Assembly: GCF_008831285.2 (NCBI RefSeq)
Contig: NC_045143.1
Span: 7,695,503-7,759,502 of the forward strand
Origin: Nymphaea colorata
Lineage: Eukaryota > Streptophyta > Magnoliopsida > Nymphaeales > Nymphaeaceae
DNA length: 64,000 nucleotides
Direction of reading: 5' to 3'
Shown here: positions 12,321-24,652 of the stretch, in pieces
Position numbering within the stretch: the stretch's first letter is position 1
Layout of the letters: the number at the start of each line of letters is the position of its first letter
Notes under the pieces: generated by a model
Told to the model about the DNA's origin: nothing
Seen by the model: only the letters and a program-made list of their open reading frames with translations
Database searches by the model: none
Made by a program: the position numbers and the translations under genes

Positions 12321-12424
12321 CAAAAGACGGGAGCAGATCAGCCACTTGAGCCCCGCGGGCATCACATGGTCGGTTTCCTTTTTGGCGAGAGAGGGAGCCA
12401 GAGAGAAAAAGGATGAAAGGATGG

Positions 12425-12492
12425 GCCGATAAAATGGGAATATATAACAAAATTTTGGAACAAGAGGTTCCCTAAATACAAAAACAATCCTG
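12425..12492. repeat. Dispersed repeat, copy 3 (short)
   Basis: Truncated third copy of the family at 4674 and 7408: CCGATAAAATGGGAATATAT, then AACAAAATTTTGG and CAAAAACAATCC. It is followed by a repeat of local sequence (CCGCGGGCATCACAT at 12355 and 12513). Confidence 0.55.
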
Positions 12493-12939
12493 AAAGGATG
12501 GGAAGGTGGTTGCCGCGGGCATCACATCCACATGGTCGGTTTCAGTTTTGGTGTCTCACCAAACTTTTCTTTTTCAAATGACCCACGGAATTGCAGTCAT
12601 GGTCATTTCTCATTCTGTCCTCATGGGGACTGATTTAATCTCTCATTTATCCATCAAAGTCGAATGAGCATTAATTCTTTAATGCAATAATTTGTGAGTA
12701 TTAAAAACAATAACCTGCCGGGTAACCAATTTTTCATGGCATGGCAGAGACTAAATTATATTTTCAAAGTTTTAGCAGGAGTTGAAATATAAATTTTTAA
12801 TACAAATCAAACTAAAATTTTAAGATTTACGTTTACAATTTTCCTTTTTTTTTTATTGTAAGCCCCAGCTAGCCTCCCCTTTTACCTTACAATAATATTT
12901 TTTTATCATAAACAATATAAATTGTAAACGTAAAAAATT

Positions 12940-13895
12940 TTTTGTCATGGCGGATTGCCTTCTCCCATGTTCGTCGTTTCTGGTTAGGGAATGTCAGGAA
13001 GGAAGAGACGCTGGTTTGCTGAAGGGATCCAAAAGAAGGCGGTGGGAAAATTTGCCATCTTCAAAATGTGTCATGGCGGATTTCCCTCTCCCAGGTTCGT
13101 AGATTTAACTTGTTTTTTACTTGCATTGATAACATATGTGTGTGCGCAAAAGACGATTATCATCTGTCGAACATATTTTTTAACCGGTTAAGTTGGTGAA
13201 CTTTGGGGTCTTTTGAGTTCAATTAGGACGGACGTGAACTCCTCTGTTGCAGAGTTACTCACATCGTCGGCATGGACATGTGGAACATAGAGTCTGACTG
13301 AACAACCAGCTGAACTGCAGGTCGATCCTTCCGTCCCTACTAAGACTAATTCAGACACTGAACGCAATCACTCGTCTTGCTGTCATGGCGCGTTTCCCAG
13401 TGCTTACATTCTCGATTCTCGTGGGGAGTCGAGCTTCTTGAAATCTGAGCTTTGTGGTGGAGTTGGGTATGAGAGATTTTGGAGCCAGGTGGAGCTGGTC
13501 GCCATTTCCTGGCCTCCGGAGATGGTGAAATCTCTTGTGGTCATGGCGGATTTCCCTCTCTGTAGTGGAGTTGGGTATCAGAGATTTTGGTGAGAGGTGG
13601 AGTTGGTCGCCATTTTCTGGCCTCCAGAGGAGAACTCTCTTGCTGTCATTTAGGATTTCCCTCTCACGAGTGGTTAGATTTTCGTGGGGAGTCGAGGTTT
13701 TTGGAATCTGAGCTTTGTGGTGGAGTTGGGTATGAGAGATTTTGGAGCGAGGTGCAGTTGGTCGCCTCGGGAGAAGGTGAACTCTCATAGAGAGAGAAAA
13801 AGTCTTTAGGGAATGTCAGGAAGAGACGCAGAAATGGTTTGCTGAAGGATCCAAAAGAAAGGCAAGGAGCGGTGGGAAATGTGCATCTTTAAAAT
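12940..13895. repeat. Complex local duplications
   Basis: The word TCATGGCGGATTTCCCTCTC or a close variant appears five times (about 12948, 13073, 13382, 13540, 13645). Blocks such as GTGGAGTTGGGTATGAGAGA and TGGTCGCCATTTTCTGGCCT recur two or three times between 13430 and 13790. An outer pair (GGGAATGTCAGGAA with GGTTTGCTGAAGG and ATCCAAAAGAA) flanks the block at about 12984 and 13808. The open frames on both strands here come from the repeat structure. Confidence 0.75.
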
Positions 13896-14109
13896 ATATA
13901 CTATACTTTTGTCAGATTTAAAGCTATCTGACTCTCCACTAACCTTTTACTCTCCTTCGCTCTATACCACTTACCAGAAGAAATCCCGAGGGATTTAACG
14001 ATGATGCTTTCTCTCTCCCTCCTCCCTCTTGTTTCTGTTTCTTCCTTTCCATGTTCGTTCTCTCTGTTTTTCGCTGTTTTTGATGTTCCGCGCCGCTTCC
14101 CTCTCGCGA

Positions 14110-14235
14110 CTTGTTCGTGCTCTCCTTCTGGTGCTGGTTCGCCTCTGCTTGTTCGTGCTTTCTCCTCCTGGTGCTGGCTCGTCTTTGCTTGTTCGTGCTT
14201 TCTGCTTTTGGTGCTCGTTCGGCTCTGCTATGTGC
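14110..14235. repeat. Minisatellite, about 3 x 39 bp
   Basis: Three imperfect direct repeats built on CGTGCTTTCTCCTCCTGGTG and TGCTTGTT. All three plus-strand frames stay open through it, which is a composition effect. It lies upstream of the decayed hydrophobic-protein locus and might be part of its leader. Confidence 0.7.
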
Positions 14236-14560
14236 TATCTGTCCTCTCCCCTCCTTTTATATGACGGGAGGTCCAAAGTTAAGTACTTCTTTAATTTTTT
14301 CAATTGTTTTGATAAATCACAAAATAAATTACATTATTGACAATTGTTTTCAAAATTTAAGCACGTAATTATCTATATTTTGTATTATTGTCTGGGTTTT
14401 TTTTTTTTTTAAGTAATTTGCTCTGACATAATCTTTTTTGGTAGGGTAATGGTGACTTTTTGCACCCTCTTCTCCTTCTATATATATATCATGTTGTTAT
14501 GTTGTTCTCTGTCTTTCCGTTTTATCTTTGCATGTTCGTCTTTTCCTGTTAGTTCTCTTC

Positions 14561-15228
14561 ATGGCGATTCCGCATTTTGTTCTTGTTGATTGGGATCTTC
14601 CTTAAGAGCTGATTGCCTTTATGGTGCTTCAATTGGTCGTTTTGTTTGCTATATTTGGTCTTTGGGGCTTCCTCTCTGAGAGATTTTTTCGTGCGCGTTA
14701 TACCGTTTCTTCAGATTGGGCTTTCCTCACTTCAGTTGATTTTGAACTTTTTCAACCTTTGCTGTCCTTTTATTGGTGTTTGAAGAGGTTGTTTGTTTTT
14801 GTTCGCTCATTTTTCTACATGTCCTTTCCTGATCATCTTGTCGTTCTTCTGGTGTTTCCTCTTTCCTGGAATATGGCTAAACGGATTCTTTTTGTTTTGA
14901 CCACAATCTGTAGGGCATTTTCTTCTGTGCCCAGGACTTTTGGTTTTTCTTTGAGATGTTGTATTTTCCTTCTGAAACTTGCACTGGCTGTTTGGATGGT
15001 GGTTGCAATAGTAGAAGATTATCTTGACTCATTGTCCATCTTCAATGTCAGCCAAAGATCTCGTGAACTTTTGTCTCTGCTTTTGTGAGCATTGGTCATA
15101 TTTTCTTGTATATGCGGATGAACTGAGAGCAATACGGGATGATCGTGATGGAGTATGGGCGGGTGAAATGAGAGGAGTATGGGACGAACTGCCGTCAAGT
15201 GAGTCAAGTGATGGAGGCCACCCATGAT
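14561..15228 (+). pseudogene. Single-copy homologue of the array protein (decayed)
   Basis: Reading from ATGGCG at 14561, the frame gives MAIPHFVLVDWDLP, then TAA (14603-14605), then stays open for 155 codons from the ATG at 14621 to 15088. It includes RILFVLTTICRAFSSVPR and IFLLKLALAVWMVVAIV. These align with AYVILVVVATVFRAMYSIPK and ALLLKVVVALMLVLLIAW of the array frame. The tail EHWSYFLVYADEL (other frame, about 15090) matches HHWSKLLKYEEE, so there is a frame change or a missed intron near 15050. About 40 bp of 3' flank (TTTTGTTTAGTTTTGTTTTAGAATGTG at 15250-15280) also matches. It runs opposite to the array. Hydrophobic segments suggest a membrane protein; function is unknown. It may start at 14621 and be expressed, or be a pseudogene. 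Confidence 0.65.
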
Positions 15229-15309
15229 AGTGAGTTTGCTTTTGTTTTTGTTTAGTTTTGTTTTAGAATGTGGCCACTGTTTGCGAGGCGAACTTGTACA
15301 TATGCTCAT

Positions 15310-16344
15310 GGATAATGTCGTCTAGAACCTTCCTGATATTGGAAGAAAGACCATGTTCTTTTTTATGGTTTGAATGGTCCCTCCTGCCATGAAAATGCTC
15401 TCTCCCTAAAATCTAAATTGCTTTATTAAATTCATGCATGAAGAGAAGGATTATATTTATTATTTACAGTCTTATGAGTTTGAGAGAGGAGAATGGAAAA
15501 GAATGTTAAAATCCGGCTCACACTTTTTTTTGCTACACGATCACATCTCATTCCTGTAGCCAAGTGAAGGTTGGCGTAACATATTTATTCCGCAAAACGA
15601 AGCACTAGCTAGATAAAACTTAATGAACTAAGGAGAAACGAAAATCCTATCATGAGAAAAGTGATGTGTTATATGGTTTAGTTAAGCCCTAAGACACTCG
15701 GGGATTTTTATTGAAGACCGTGGAATTTCAGTTGTTATTTTTCTGCATCTTTATTTGCTCTTTCCTACACACACACACTATGCTTCTACATCTTTAGTTG
15801 CTCTTTCTCACGCACACACACACCCGCCCATGCTAGTAAACAGGACACCTGTTCCACGACGCTATTTTCCGGTTCGCTCGTGTAATGAAAGCAGAATGAT
15901 ACCTATGCATTTAGATAAACTTCCGTCTCAGTACATCTCATCTGTAAACATATACATTTTGCACCCTTTTCTCTATTACAGTCGAGATTTGACAACGAAA
16001 GGCGTTATTTCCTGCTTTTTAGTGAGACCTAGAATGTATGAGTTTATTTCTTGCTTTTCATAATGTCTCTTGTTTTTTCTTAGTATTTCTTGTCCAGCTT
16101 GTTCAAATATTCGGAAATTGGAAAATCAACAACTACCTCAAAATTGCTTATACCCACTGGATTTGTAACTTTTCCGTTAGTAAATTTGGAAAATGTAGAA
16201 TAGGTTTCTAATTTATGTTGACCAACTTCCATTATTTCTATTAGGTGGGGTTTACATCAGATTACGTATATGAGATCTGCAGTTTTGAAGTCCAAACCCT
16301 ATCCATCAAATTCAAATTCACGAATAACCGAAAAACTAAAATAT
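15310..16344. other. Intergenic stretch, no gene seen
   Basis: Lies between the decayed homologue and the array. It contains an imperfect direct duplication at 15740-15825 (TTCTGCATCTTTATTTGCTC and TTCTACATCTTTAGTTGCTC, each followed by a CA-rich run). Otherwise it is unremarkable AT-rich DNA. Confidence 0.6.
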
Positions 16345-17125
16345 CAAATCACCATCACAAAAACTAAAAAACCACAGAACGAATAACACAAAAACACCAT
16401 CAAGTGAGACGATAAGTGATCAAAGAAAGCCCTAACAGATGAAGAAAAAGAAGACAAACTCGTCATTACCAAAACTAAAAACAAAAGACAAAAACAAATG
16501 CAAACAAGCCACAAAGAACATGATATTTACAGAGGGATTGAGACATTTTAAAAAATTTTGATAATGTCGTGTACTTTCTAGTCTTTTTATTTTTTATGAT
16601 CTTCCTTTAACGTTTTTAAAACCCTTCTTTTCCATTTTATGAAGGGTATTTGGGTCATTACATACTCATATACATGCGTAGGAGTGCTTGCTAAAAATTT
16701 TACGTATTCTTCCTATCGATGAATGTTTGCTAGAAACTTAAGTACATTCGTAGAACGTTGTAGCGTAGTATTCCATGAATCTGACCAAAATTTCGAAGCA
16801 AAATAATTCACTAGTAAATTATCGAAAGGAATAACAGAATGAAGGGAAGTTCGGTTTCTACTTTTCGTTCAAACTTTGTTGAGGTGACCATACTTGGAAT
16901 TGTATAATGAAAAGATAAGGATTCGCTAGATACAAAAATTACCTACTTAACACATTAAAATATGGATTTAATGCTCAGAAACACATTCAAACATGGATTA
17001 TCATTCAATTTTTGTTGCTCAAGAGTAGCCACACATTCCAAAACAAAACTAAACAAAAGAAAACAAAAGTAAACTAACTTTTCTGGTTGATGGTTGGTAT
17101 TTTTCTCACTTGGACTGTCATTACA

Positions 17126-17722
17126 TTAGACTCTATGGTAATGACATGCTTCAACGCTTTCTTCTTCTTCATATTTTAAAAGTTTTGACCAATGGTGTAA
17201 AAAGGAGAAACACAACTCCACCATGAATCGATGCGTATGACCCCATGCTATCAAAAGAACCAACATAAGAGCGACTACAACGTTCAACAAGAGAGCACAA
17301 TTTGTCACTGTAAGTGAAACAACGCCGCCATTCTTGGGTATAGAATACATTGCCCTGAACATTGTGGCCACAACAACAAGAATCACGTAAGCCCTTTTCT
17401 GGGAAGCAAAGGACACAAGAAAAATGAGTACATGACACTGCAATGTCACTTTTTTGAGAACAATCCTGAACCACCGTTTCTGGGACCTAAATTGCTGATC
17501 GTTGAGAAACCCAACTGAAACATCCCAGACTGAAAAAAAGGGGAAATACACCGTAGCAAACAAACTCTTCAATCACACAAAAGAGCGCACAACACGAAAC
17601 CAAATCACCATCACGAAAACTAAAATACCAAAGAACGAATAACTCAAAAACACCATCAAGTGAGAGGATAAGTGATCGAAGAAAGCCCCAACAGACGTAG
17701 AAAAAGAAGACAAACTCGCCAT
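17126..17722 (-). pseudogene. Array unit 1 ORF, type A
   Basis: TGA splits the frame after VVRSFV. The remainder is open for 148 codons but has no ATG near its start. Private variants include SYSFFGILV and FLNDQQF, as expected of an edge copy. Confidence 0.6.
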
Positions 17723-18381
17723 TACCAAAACTAAAACCAAAAGACAACAAGAAATGCATACAAGCCACAAAGAACATGATATTTACAGAGGGATTGAGAC
17801 ATTTTAGAAATTTTTGATAATGTCGTGTACTTTCTAGTCCTTTTAATTTTTATGATCTCCCTTTAACGTTTTTAAAACCCTTCTTTTCCATTTTATGAAG
17901 GGTATTTGGGTCATTACATACTCATATACATGCGTAGGAGTGCTTGCTAAAAATTTTACGTATTCTTCCTATCGATGAATGTTTGCTAGAAACTTAAGTA
18001 CATTCGTAGAACGTTGTAGCGTAGTGTTCCATGAATCTGACCAAAATTTCGAAGCAAAATAATTCACTAGTAAATTATCGAAAGGAATAACAGAATGAAG
18101 GGAAGTTCGGTTTCTACTTTTCGTTCAAACTTTGTTGAGGTGACCATACTTGGAATTGTATAATGAAAAGATAAGGATTCGCCAGATACAAAAATTACCT
18201 ACTTAACACATTAAATTATGGATTTAATGCTCAGAAACACAATCAAACATGGATTATCATTCAATTTTTGTTGCTCAAGAGTAGCCACACATTCCAAAAC
18301 AAAACTAAACAAAAGAAAACAAAAGTAAACTAACTTTTCTGGTTGATGGTTGGTATTTTTCTCACTTGGACTGTCATTACA

Positions 18382-18978
18382 TTAGACTTCATGGTAATGG
18401 CATGCTTCAACGCTTTCTTCTTCTTCATATTTTAAAAGTTTTGACCAATGGTGTAAAAAGGAGAAACACAACTCCACCATGAATCGATGCGTATGACCCC
18501 ATGCTATCAAAAGAACCAACATAAGAGCGACTACAACTTTCAACAAGAGAGCACAATTTGTCACTGTAAGTGAAACAACGCCGCCATTCTTGGGTATAGA
18601 ATACATTGCCCTGAACACTGTGGCCACAACAACAAGAATCACGTAAGCCCTTTTCTGGGAAGCAAAGGACACAAGAAGAATGAGTACATGACACTGCAAT
18701 GTCACTTTTTTGAGAACAATCCTGAACCGCCGTTTCTGGGACCTAAATTGCTGATCGATGAGAAACCCAACTGAAACATCCCAGACTGAAAAAAATGGGA
18801 AATACACCGTAGCAAACAAACCCTTCAATCACACAAAAGAACGCACAACACGAAACCAAATCACCATCACAAAAACTAAAAAACCACATAACGAATAACA
18901 CAAAAACACCATCAAGTGAGACGATAGGTGATCAAAGAAAGCCCCAACAGACGTAGAAAAAGAAGACAAACTCGCCAT
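18382..18978 (-). pseudogene. Array unit 2 ORF, type A
   Basis: Reference type A copy: MASLSSFSTSVGAFFDHLSS then CYSLCGFLVFVMVIWFRVV, TGA, then LKGLFATVYFPFFSVWDVSV to ACHYHEV. One in-frame stop is its only break. Confidence 0.6.
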
Positions 18979-19637
18979 TACCAAAACTAAAACCAAAAGA
19001 CAACAAGAAATGCATACAAGCCACAAAGAACATGATATTTACAGAGGGATTGAGACATTTTAGAAATTTTTGATAATGTCGTGTACTTTCTAGTCTTTTT
19101 AATTTTTATGATCTCCCTTTAACGTTTTTAAAACCCTTCTTTTCCATTTTATGAAGGGTATTTGGGTCATTACATACTCATATACATGCGTAGGAGTGCT
19201 TGCTAAAAATTTTACGTATTCTTCCTATCGATGAATGTTTGCAAGAAACTTAAGTACATTCGTAGAACGTTGTAGCGTAGTGTTCCATGAATCTAACCAA
19301 AATTTCGAAGCAAAATAATTCACTAGTAAATTATCGAAAGGGATAACAGAATGAAGGGAAGTTCGGTTTCTACTTTTCGTTCAAACTTTGTTGAGGTGAC
19401 CATACTTGGAATTGTATAATGAAAAGATAAGGATTCGCCAGATACAAAAATTAACTACTTAACACATTAAATTATGGATTTAATGCTCAGAAACACAATC
19501 AAACATGGATTATCATTCAATTTTTGTTGCTCAAGAGTAGCCACACATTCCAAAACAAAACTAAACAAAAGAAAACAAAAGTAAACTAACTTTTCTGGTT
19601 GATGGTTGGTATTTTTCTCACTTGGACTGTCATTACA

Positions 19638-20234
19638 TTAGACTTCATGGTAATGGCATGCTTCAACGCTTTCTTCTTCTTCATATTTTAAAAGTTTTGA
19701 CCAATGGTGTAAAAAGGAAAAACACAACTCCACCATGAATCGATGCGTATGACCCCATGCTATCAAAAGAACCAACATAAGAGCGACTACAACTTTCAAC
19801 AAGAGAGCACAATTTGTCACTGTAAGTGAAACAACGCCGCCATTCTTGGGTATAGAATACATTGCCCTGAACACTGTGGCCACAACAACAAGAATCACGT
19901 AAGCCCTTTTCTGGGAAGCAAAGGACACAAGAAGAATGAGTACATGACACTGCAATGTCACTTTTTTGAGAACAATCCTGAACCGCCGTTTCTGGGACCT
20001 AAATTGCTGATCGATGAGAAACCCAACTGAAACATCCCAGACTAAAAAAAATGGGAAATACACCGTAGCAAACAAACCATTCAATCACACAAAAGAGCGC
20101 ACAACACGAAACCAAATCACCATCACAAAAACTAAAAAACCACATAACGAATAACACAAAAACACCATCAAGTGAGACGATAGGTGATCAAAGAAAGCCC
20201 CAACAGACGTAGAAAAAGAAGACAAACTCGCCAT
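19638..20234 (-). pseudogene. Array unit 3 ORF, type A
   Basis: Same TGA as unit 2. It differs by LNGLFATV after the stop and PFFLVWDV. Confidence 0.6.
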
Positions 20235-20893
20235 TACCAAAACTAAAACCAAAAGACAACAAGAAATGCATACAAGCCACAAAGAACATGATATTTACAG
20301 AGGGATTGAGACATTTTAGAAATTTTTGATAATGTCGTGTACTTTCTAGTCTTTTTAATTTTTATGATCTCCCTTTAACGTTTTTAAAACCCTTCTTTTC
20401 CATTTTATGAAGGGTATTTGGGTCATTACATACTCATATACATGCGTAGGAGTGCTTGCTAAAAATTTTACGTATTCTTCCTATCGATGAATGTTTGCAA
20501 GAAACTTAAGTACATTCGTAGAACGTTGTAGCGTAGTGTTCCATGAATCTAACCAAAATTTCGAAGCAAAATAATTCACTAGTAAATTATCGAAAGGAAT
20601 AACAGAATGAAGGGAAGTTCGGTTTCTACTTTTCGTTCAAACTTTGTTGAGGTGACCATACTTGGAATTGTATAATGAAAAGATAAGGATTCGCCAGATA
20701 CAAAAATTACCTACTTAACACATTAAATTATGGATTTAATGCTCAGAAACACAATCAAACATGGATTATCATTCAATTTTTGTTGCTCAAGAGTAGCCAC
20801 ACATTCCAAAACAAAACTAAACAAAAGAAAACAAAAGTAAACTAACTTTTCTGGTTGATGGTTGGTATTTTTCTCACTTGGACTGTCATTACA

Positions 20894-21490
20894 TTAGACT
20901 TCATGGTAATGGCATGCTTCAACGCTTTCTTCTTCTTCATATTTTAAAAGTTTTGACCAATGGTGTAAAAAGGAGAAACACAACTCCACCATGAATCGAT
21001 GCGTATGACCCCATGCTATCAAAAGAACCAACATAAGAGCGACTACAACTTTCAACAAGAGAGCACAATTTGTCACTGTAAGTGAAACAACGCCGCCATT
21101 CTTGGGTATAGAATACATTGCCCTGAACACTGTGGCCACAACAACAAGAATCACGTAAGCCCTTTTCTGGGAAGCAAAGGACACAAGAAGAATGAGTACA
21201 TGACACTGCAATGTCACTTTTTTGAGAACAATCCTGAACCGCCGTTTCTGGGACCTAAATTGCTGATCGATGAGAAACCCAACTGAAACATCCCAGACTG
21301 AAAAAAAGGGGAAATACACCGTAGCAAACAAACTCTTCAATCACACAAAAGAGCGCACAACACGAAACCAAATCACCATCACAAAAACTAAAAAACCACA
21401 TAACGAATAACACAAAAACACCATCAAGTGAGACGATAGGTGATCAAAGAAAGCCCCAACAGACGTAGAAAAAGAAGACAAACTCGCCAT
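20894..21490 (-). pseudogene. Array unit 4 ORF, type A
   Basis: Same TGA. It shares LKSLFATV with unit 1 and is otherwise like unit 2. Confidence 0.6.
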
Positions 21491-22174
21491 TACCAAAACT
21501 AAAACCAAAAGACAACAAGAAATGCATACAAGCCACAAAGAACATGATATTTACAGAGGGATTGAGACATTTTAGAAATTTTTGATAATGTCGTGTACTT
21601 TCTAGTCTTTTTAATTTTTATGATCTCCCTTTAACGTTTTTAAAACCCTTCTTTTCCATTTTATGAAGGGTATTTGGGTCATTACATACTCATATACATG
21701 CGTAGGAGTGCTTGCTAAAAATTTTACGTATTCTTCCTATCGATGAATGTTTGCAAGAAACTTAAGTACATTCGTAGAACGTTGTAGCGTAGTGTTCCAT
21801 GAATCTGACCAAAATTTCGAAGCAAAATAATTCACTAGTAAATTATCGAAAGGAATAACAGAATGAAGGGAAGTTCGGTTTCTACTTTTCGTTCAAACTT
21901 TGTTGAGGTGACCATACTTGGAATTGTATAATGAAAAGATAAGGATTCGCCAGATACAAAAATTACCTACTTAACACATTAAATTATGGATTTAATGCTC
22001 AGAAACACAATCAAACATGGATTATCATTCAATTTTTGTTGCTCAAGAGTAGCCACACATTCCAAAACAAAACTAAACAAAAGAAAACAAAAGTAAACTA
22101 ACTTTTCTGGTTGATGGTTGGTATTTTTCTCACTTGGACTGTCATTACATTAGACTCCATGGTAATGACATGCT

Positions 22175-22747
22175 TCAACGCTTTTTTTCTTCTTCATATT
22201 TTAAAAGTTTTGACCAATGGTGTAAAAAGGAGAAACACAACTCCACCATGAATCGATGCGTATGACCCCATGCTATCAAAAGAACCAACATAAGAGCGAC
22301 TACAACTTTCAACAAGAGAGCACAATTTGTCACTGTAAGTGAAACAACGCCGCCATTCTTGAGTATAGAATACATTGCCCTGAACACTGTGGCCACAACA
22401 ACAAGAATCATGTAAGCCTTTTTCTGGGAAGCAAAGGACACAAGAAGAATGAGTACATGACACTGCAATGTCACTTTGTTTAGAACAATCCTGAACCGCT
22501 GTTTCTGGGACCAAAATTGCTGAGCGATTAGAAACCCAACTGAAACATCCCGGACTGAAGAAATGGGGAAACACACCGTAGCAAACAAACCTTTCAATCG
22601 CACGAAATGGCGCACAACACGAAACCAAATCACCATCACAAAAACTAAAAAACCACAGAACGAATAACACAAAATCACCATCAAGTGAGACGATAGGTGA
22701 TCAAAGAAAGCCCCAACAGATGAAGAAAAAGAAGACAAACTCGCCAT
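22175..22747 (-). CDS. Array unit 5: intact hydrophobic protein, 190 aa
   Basis: The first type B copy, standing among type A copies. It is open from the ATG at 22747 and ends early as KYEEEKKR because of an extra T in the run near 22185. The CGA codon after PFV or HFV (VRHFVRLKGLF) is TGA in type A neighbours. Expression is unknown. Confidence 0.4.
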   Translation of the reverse strand: MASLSSFSSSVGAFFDHLSSHLMVILCYSFCGFLVFVMVIWFRVVRHFVRLKGLFATVCFPISSVRDVSVGFLIAQQFWSQKQRFRIVLNKVTLQCHVLILLVSFASQKKAYMILVVVATVFRAMYSILKNGGVVSLTVTNCALLLKVVVALMLVLLIAWGHTHRFMVELCFSFLHHWSKLLKYEEEKKR

Positions 22748-23396
22748 TACCAAAACTAAAAACAAAAGACAACAACAAATGCAAACAAGCCACAAAGAAC
22801 ATGATATTTACAGAGGGATTGAGACATTTTAAAAATTTTTGATAATGTCGTGTACTTTCTAGTGTTTTTATTTTTTGTGATCTTCCTTTAACGTTTTTAA
22901 AACCCTTCTTTTCCATTTTATGAAGGGTATTTGGGTCATTACATACTCATATACATGCGTAGGAGTGCTTGCTAAAAATTTTACGTATTCTTCCTATCGA
23001 TGAATGTTTGCTAGAAACTTAAGTACATTCGTAGAACGTTGTAGCGTAGTGTTCCATGAATCTGACCAAAATTTCGAAGCAAAATAATTCACTAGTAAAT
23101 TATCGAAAGGAATAACAGAATGAAGGGAAGTTCGGTTTCTACTTTTCGTTCAAACTTTGTTGAGGTGACCATACTTGGAATTGTATAATGAAAAGATAAG
23201 GATTCGCCAGATACAAAAATTACCTACTTAACACATTAAATTATGGATTTAATGCTCAGAAACACAATCAAACATGGATTATCATTCAATTTTTGTTGCT
23301 CAAGAGTAGCCACACATTCCAAAACAAAACTAAACAAAAGTAAACTAACTTTTCTGGTTGATGGTTGGTATTTTTCTCACTTGGACTGTCATTACA

Positions 23397-23993
23397 TTAG
23401 ACTTCATGGTAATGGCATGCTTCAACGCTTTCTTCTTCTTCATATTTTAAAAGTTTTGACCAATGGTGTAAAAAGGAGAAACACAACTCCACCATGAATC
23501 GATGCGTATGACCCCATGCTATCAAAAGAACCAACATAAGAGCGACTACAACTTTCAACAAGAGAGCACAATTTGTCACTGTAAGTGAAACAACGCCGCC
23601 ATTCTTGGGTAAAGAATACATTGCCCTGCACACTGTGGCCACAACAACAAGAATCACGTAAGCCCTTTTCTGGGAAGCAAAGGACACAAGAAGAATGAGT
23701 ACATGACACTGCAATGTCACTTTTTTGAGAACAATCCTGAACCGCCGTTTCTGGGACCTAAATTGCTGATCGATGAGAAACCCAACTGAAACATCCCAGA
23801 CTGAAAAAAATGGGAAATACACCGTAGCAAACAAACCCTTCAATCACACAAAAGAGCGCACAACACGAAACCAAATCACCATCACAAAAACTAAAAAACC
23901 ACATAACGAATAACACAAAAACACCATCAAGTGAGACGATAGGTGATCAAAGAAAGCCCCAACAGACGTAGAAAAAGAAGACAAACTCGCCAT
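23397..23993 (-). pseudogene. Array unit 6 ORF, type A frame on type B spacer
   Basis: Same TGA, with CRAMYSLPKN variants. The unit is 10-11 bp short because one repeat of the AAACAAAAGA tract near 23331 is missing. Confidence 0.6.
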
Positions 23994-24652
23994 TACCAAA
24001 ACTAAAAACAAAAGACAACAACAAATGCAAACAAGCCACAAAGAACATGATATTTACAGAGGGATTGAGACATTTTAAAAATTTTTGATAATGTCTTGTA
24101 CTTTCTAGTCTTTTTATTTTTTATGATCTTCCTTTAACGTTTTTAAGACCCTTCTTTTCCATTTTATGAAGGGTATTTGGGTCATTACATACTCATATAC
24201 ATGCGTAGGAGTGCTTGCTAAAAATTTTACGTATTCTTCCTATCGATGAATGTTTGCTAGAAACTTAAGTACATTCGTAGAACGTTGTAGCGTAGTGTTC
24301 CATGAATCTGACCAAAATTTCGAAGCAAAATCATTCACTAGTAAATTATCGAAAGGAATAACAGAATGAAGGGAAGTTCGGTTTCTACTTTTCGTTCAAA
24401 CTTTGTTGAGGTGACCATACTTGGAATTGTATAATGAAAAGATAAGGATTCGCCAGATAAAAAATTACCTACTTAACACATTAAATTATGGATTTAATGC
24501 TCAGAAACACAATCAAACATGGATTATCATTCAATTTTTGTTGCTCAAGAGTAGCCACACATTCCAAAACAAAACTAAACAAAAGAAAACAAAAGTAAAC
24601 TAACTTTTCTGTTTTGATGGTTGGTATTTTTCTCACTTGGACTGTCATTACA

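Noticed and set aside
17169-17474. Cys-rich 89-101 codon frames repeated in every array unit, as separate genes
   Set aside because: They begin at GTG rather than ATG, overlap the hydrophobic frame, and are not kept in the homologue at 14561.
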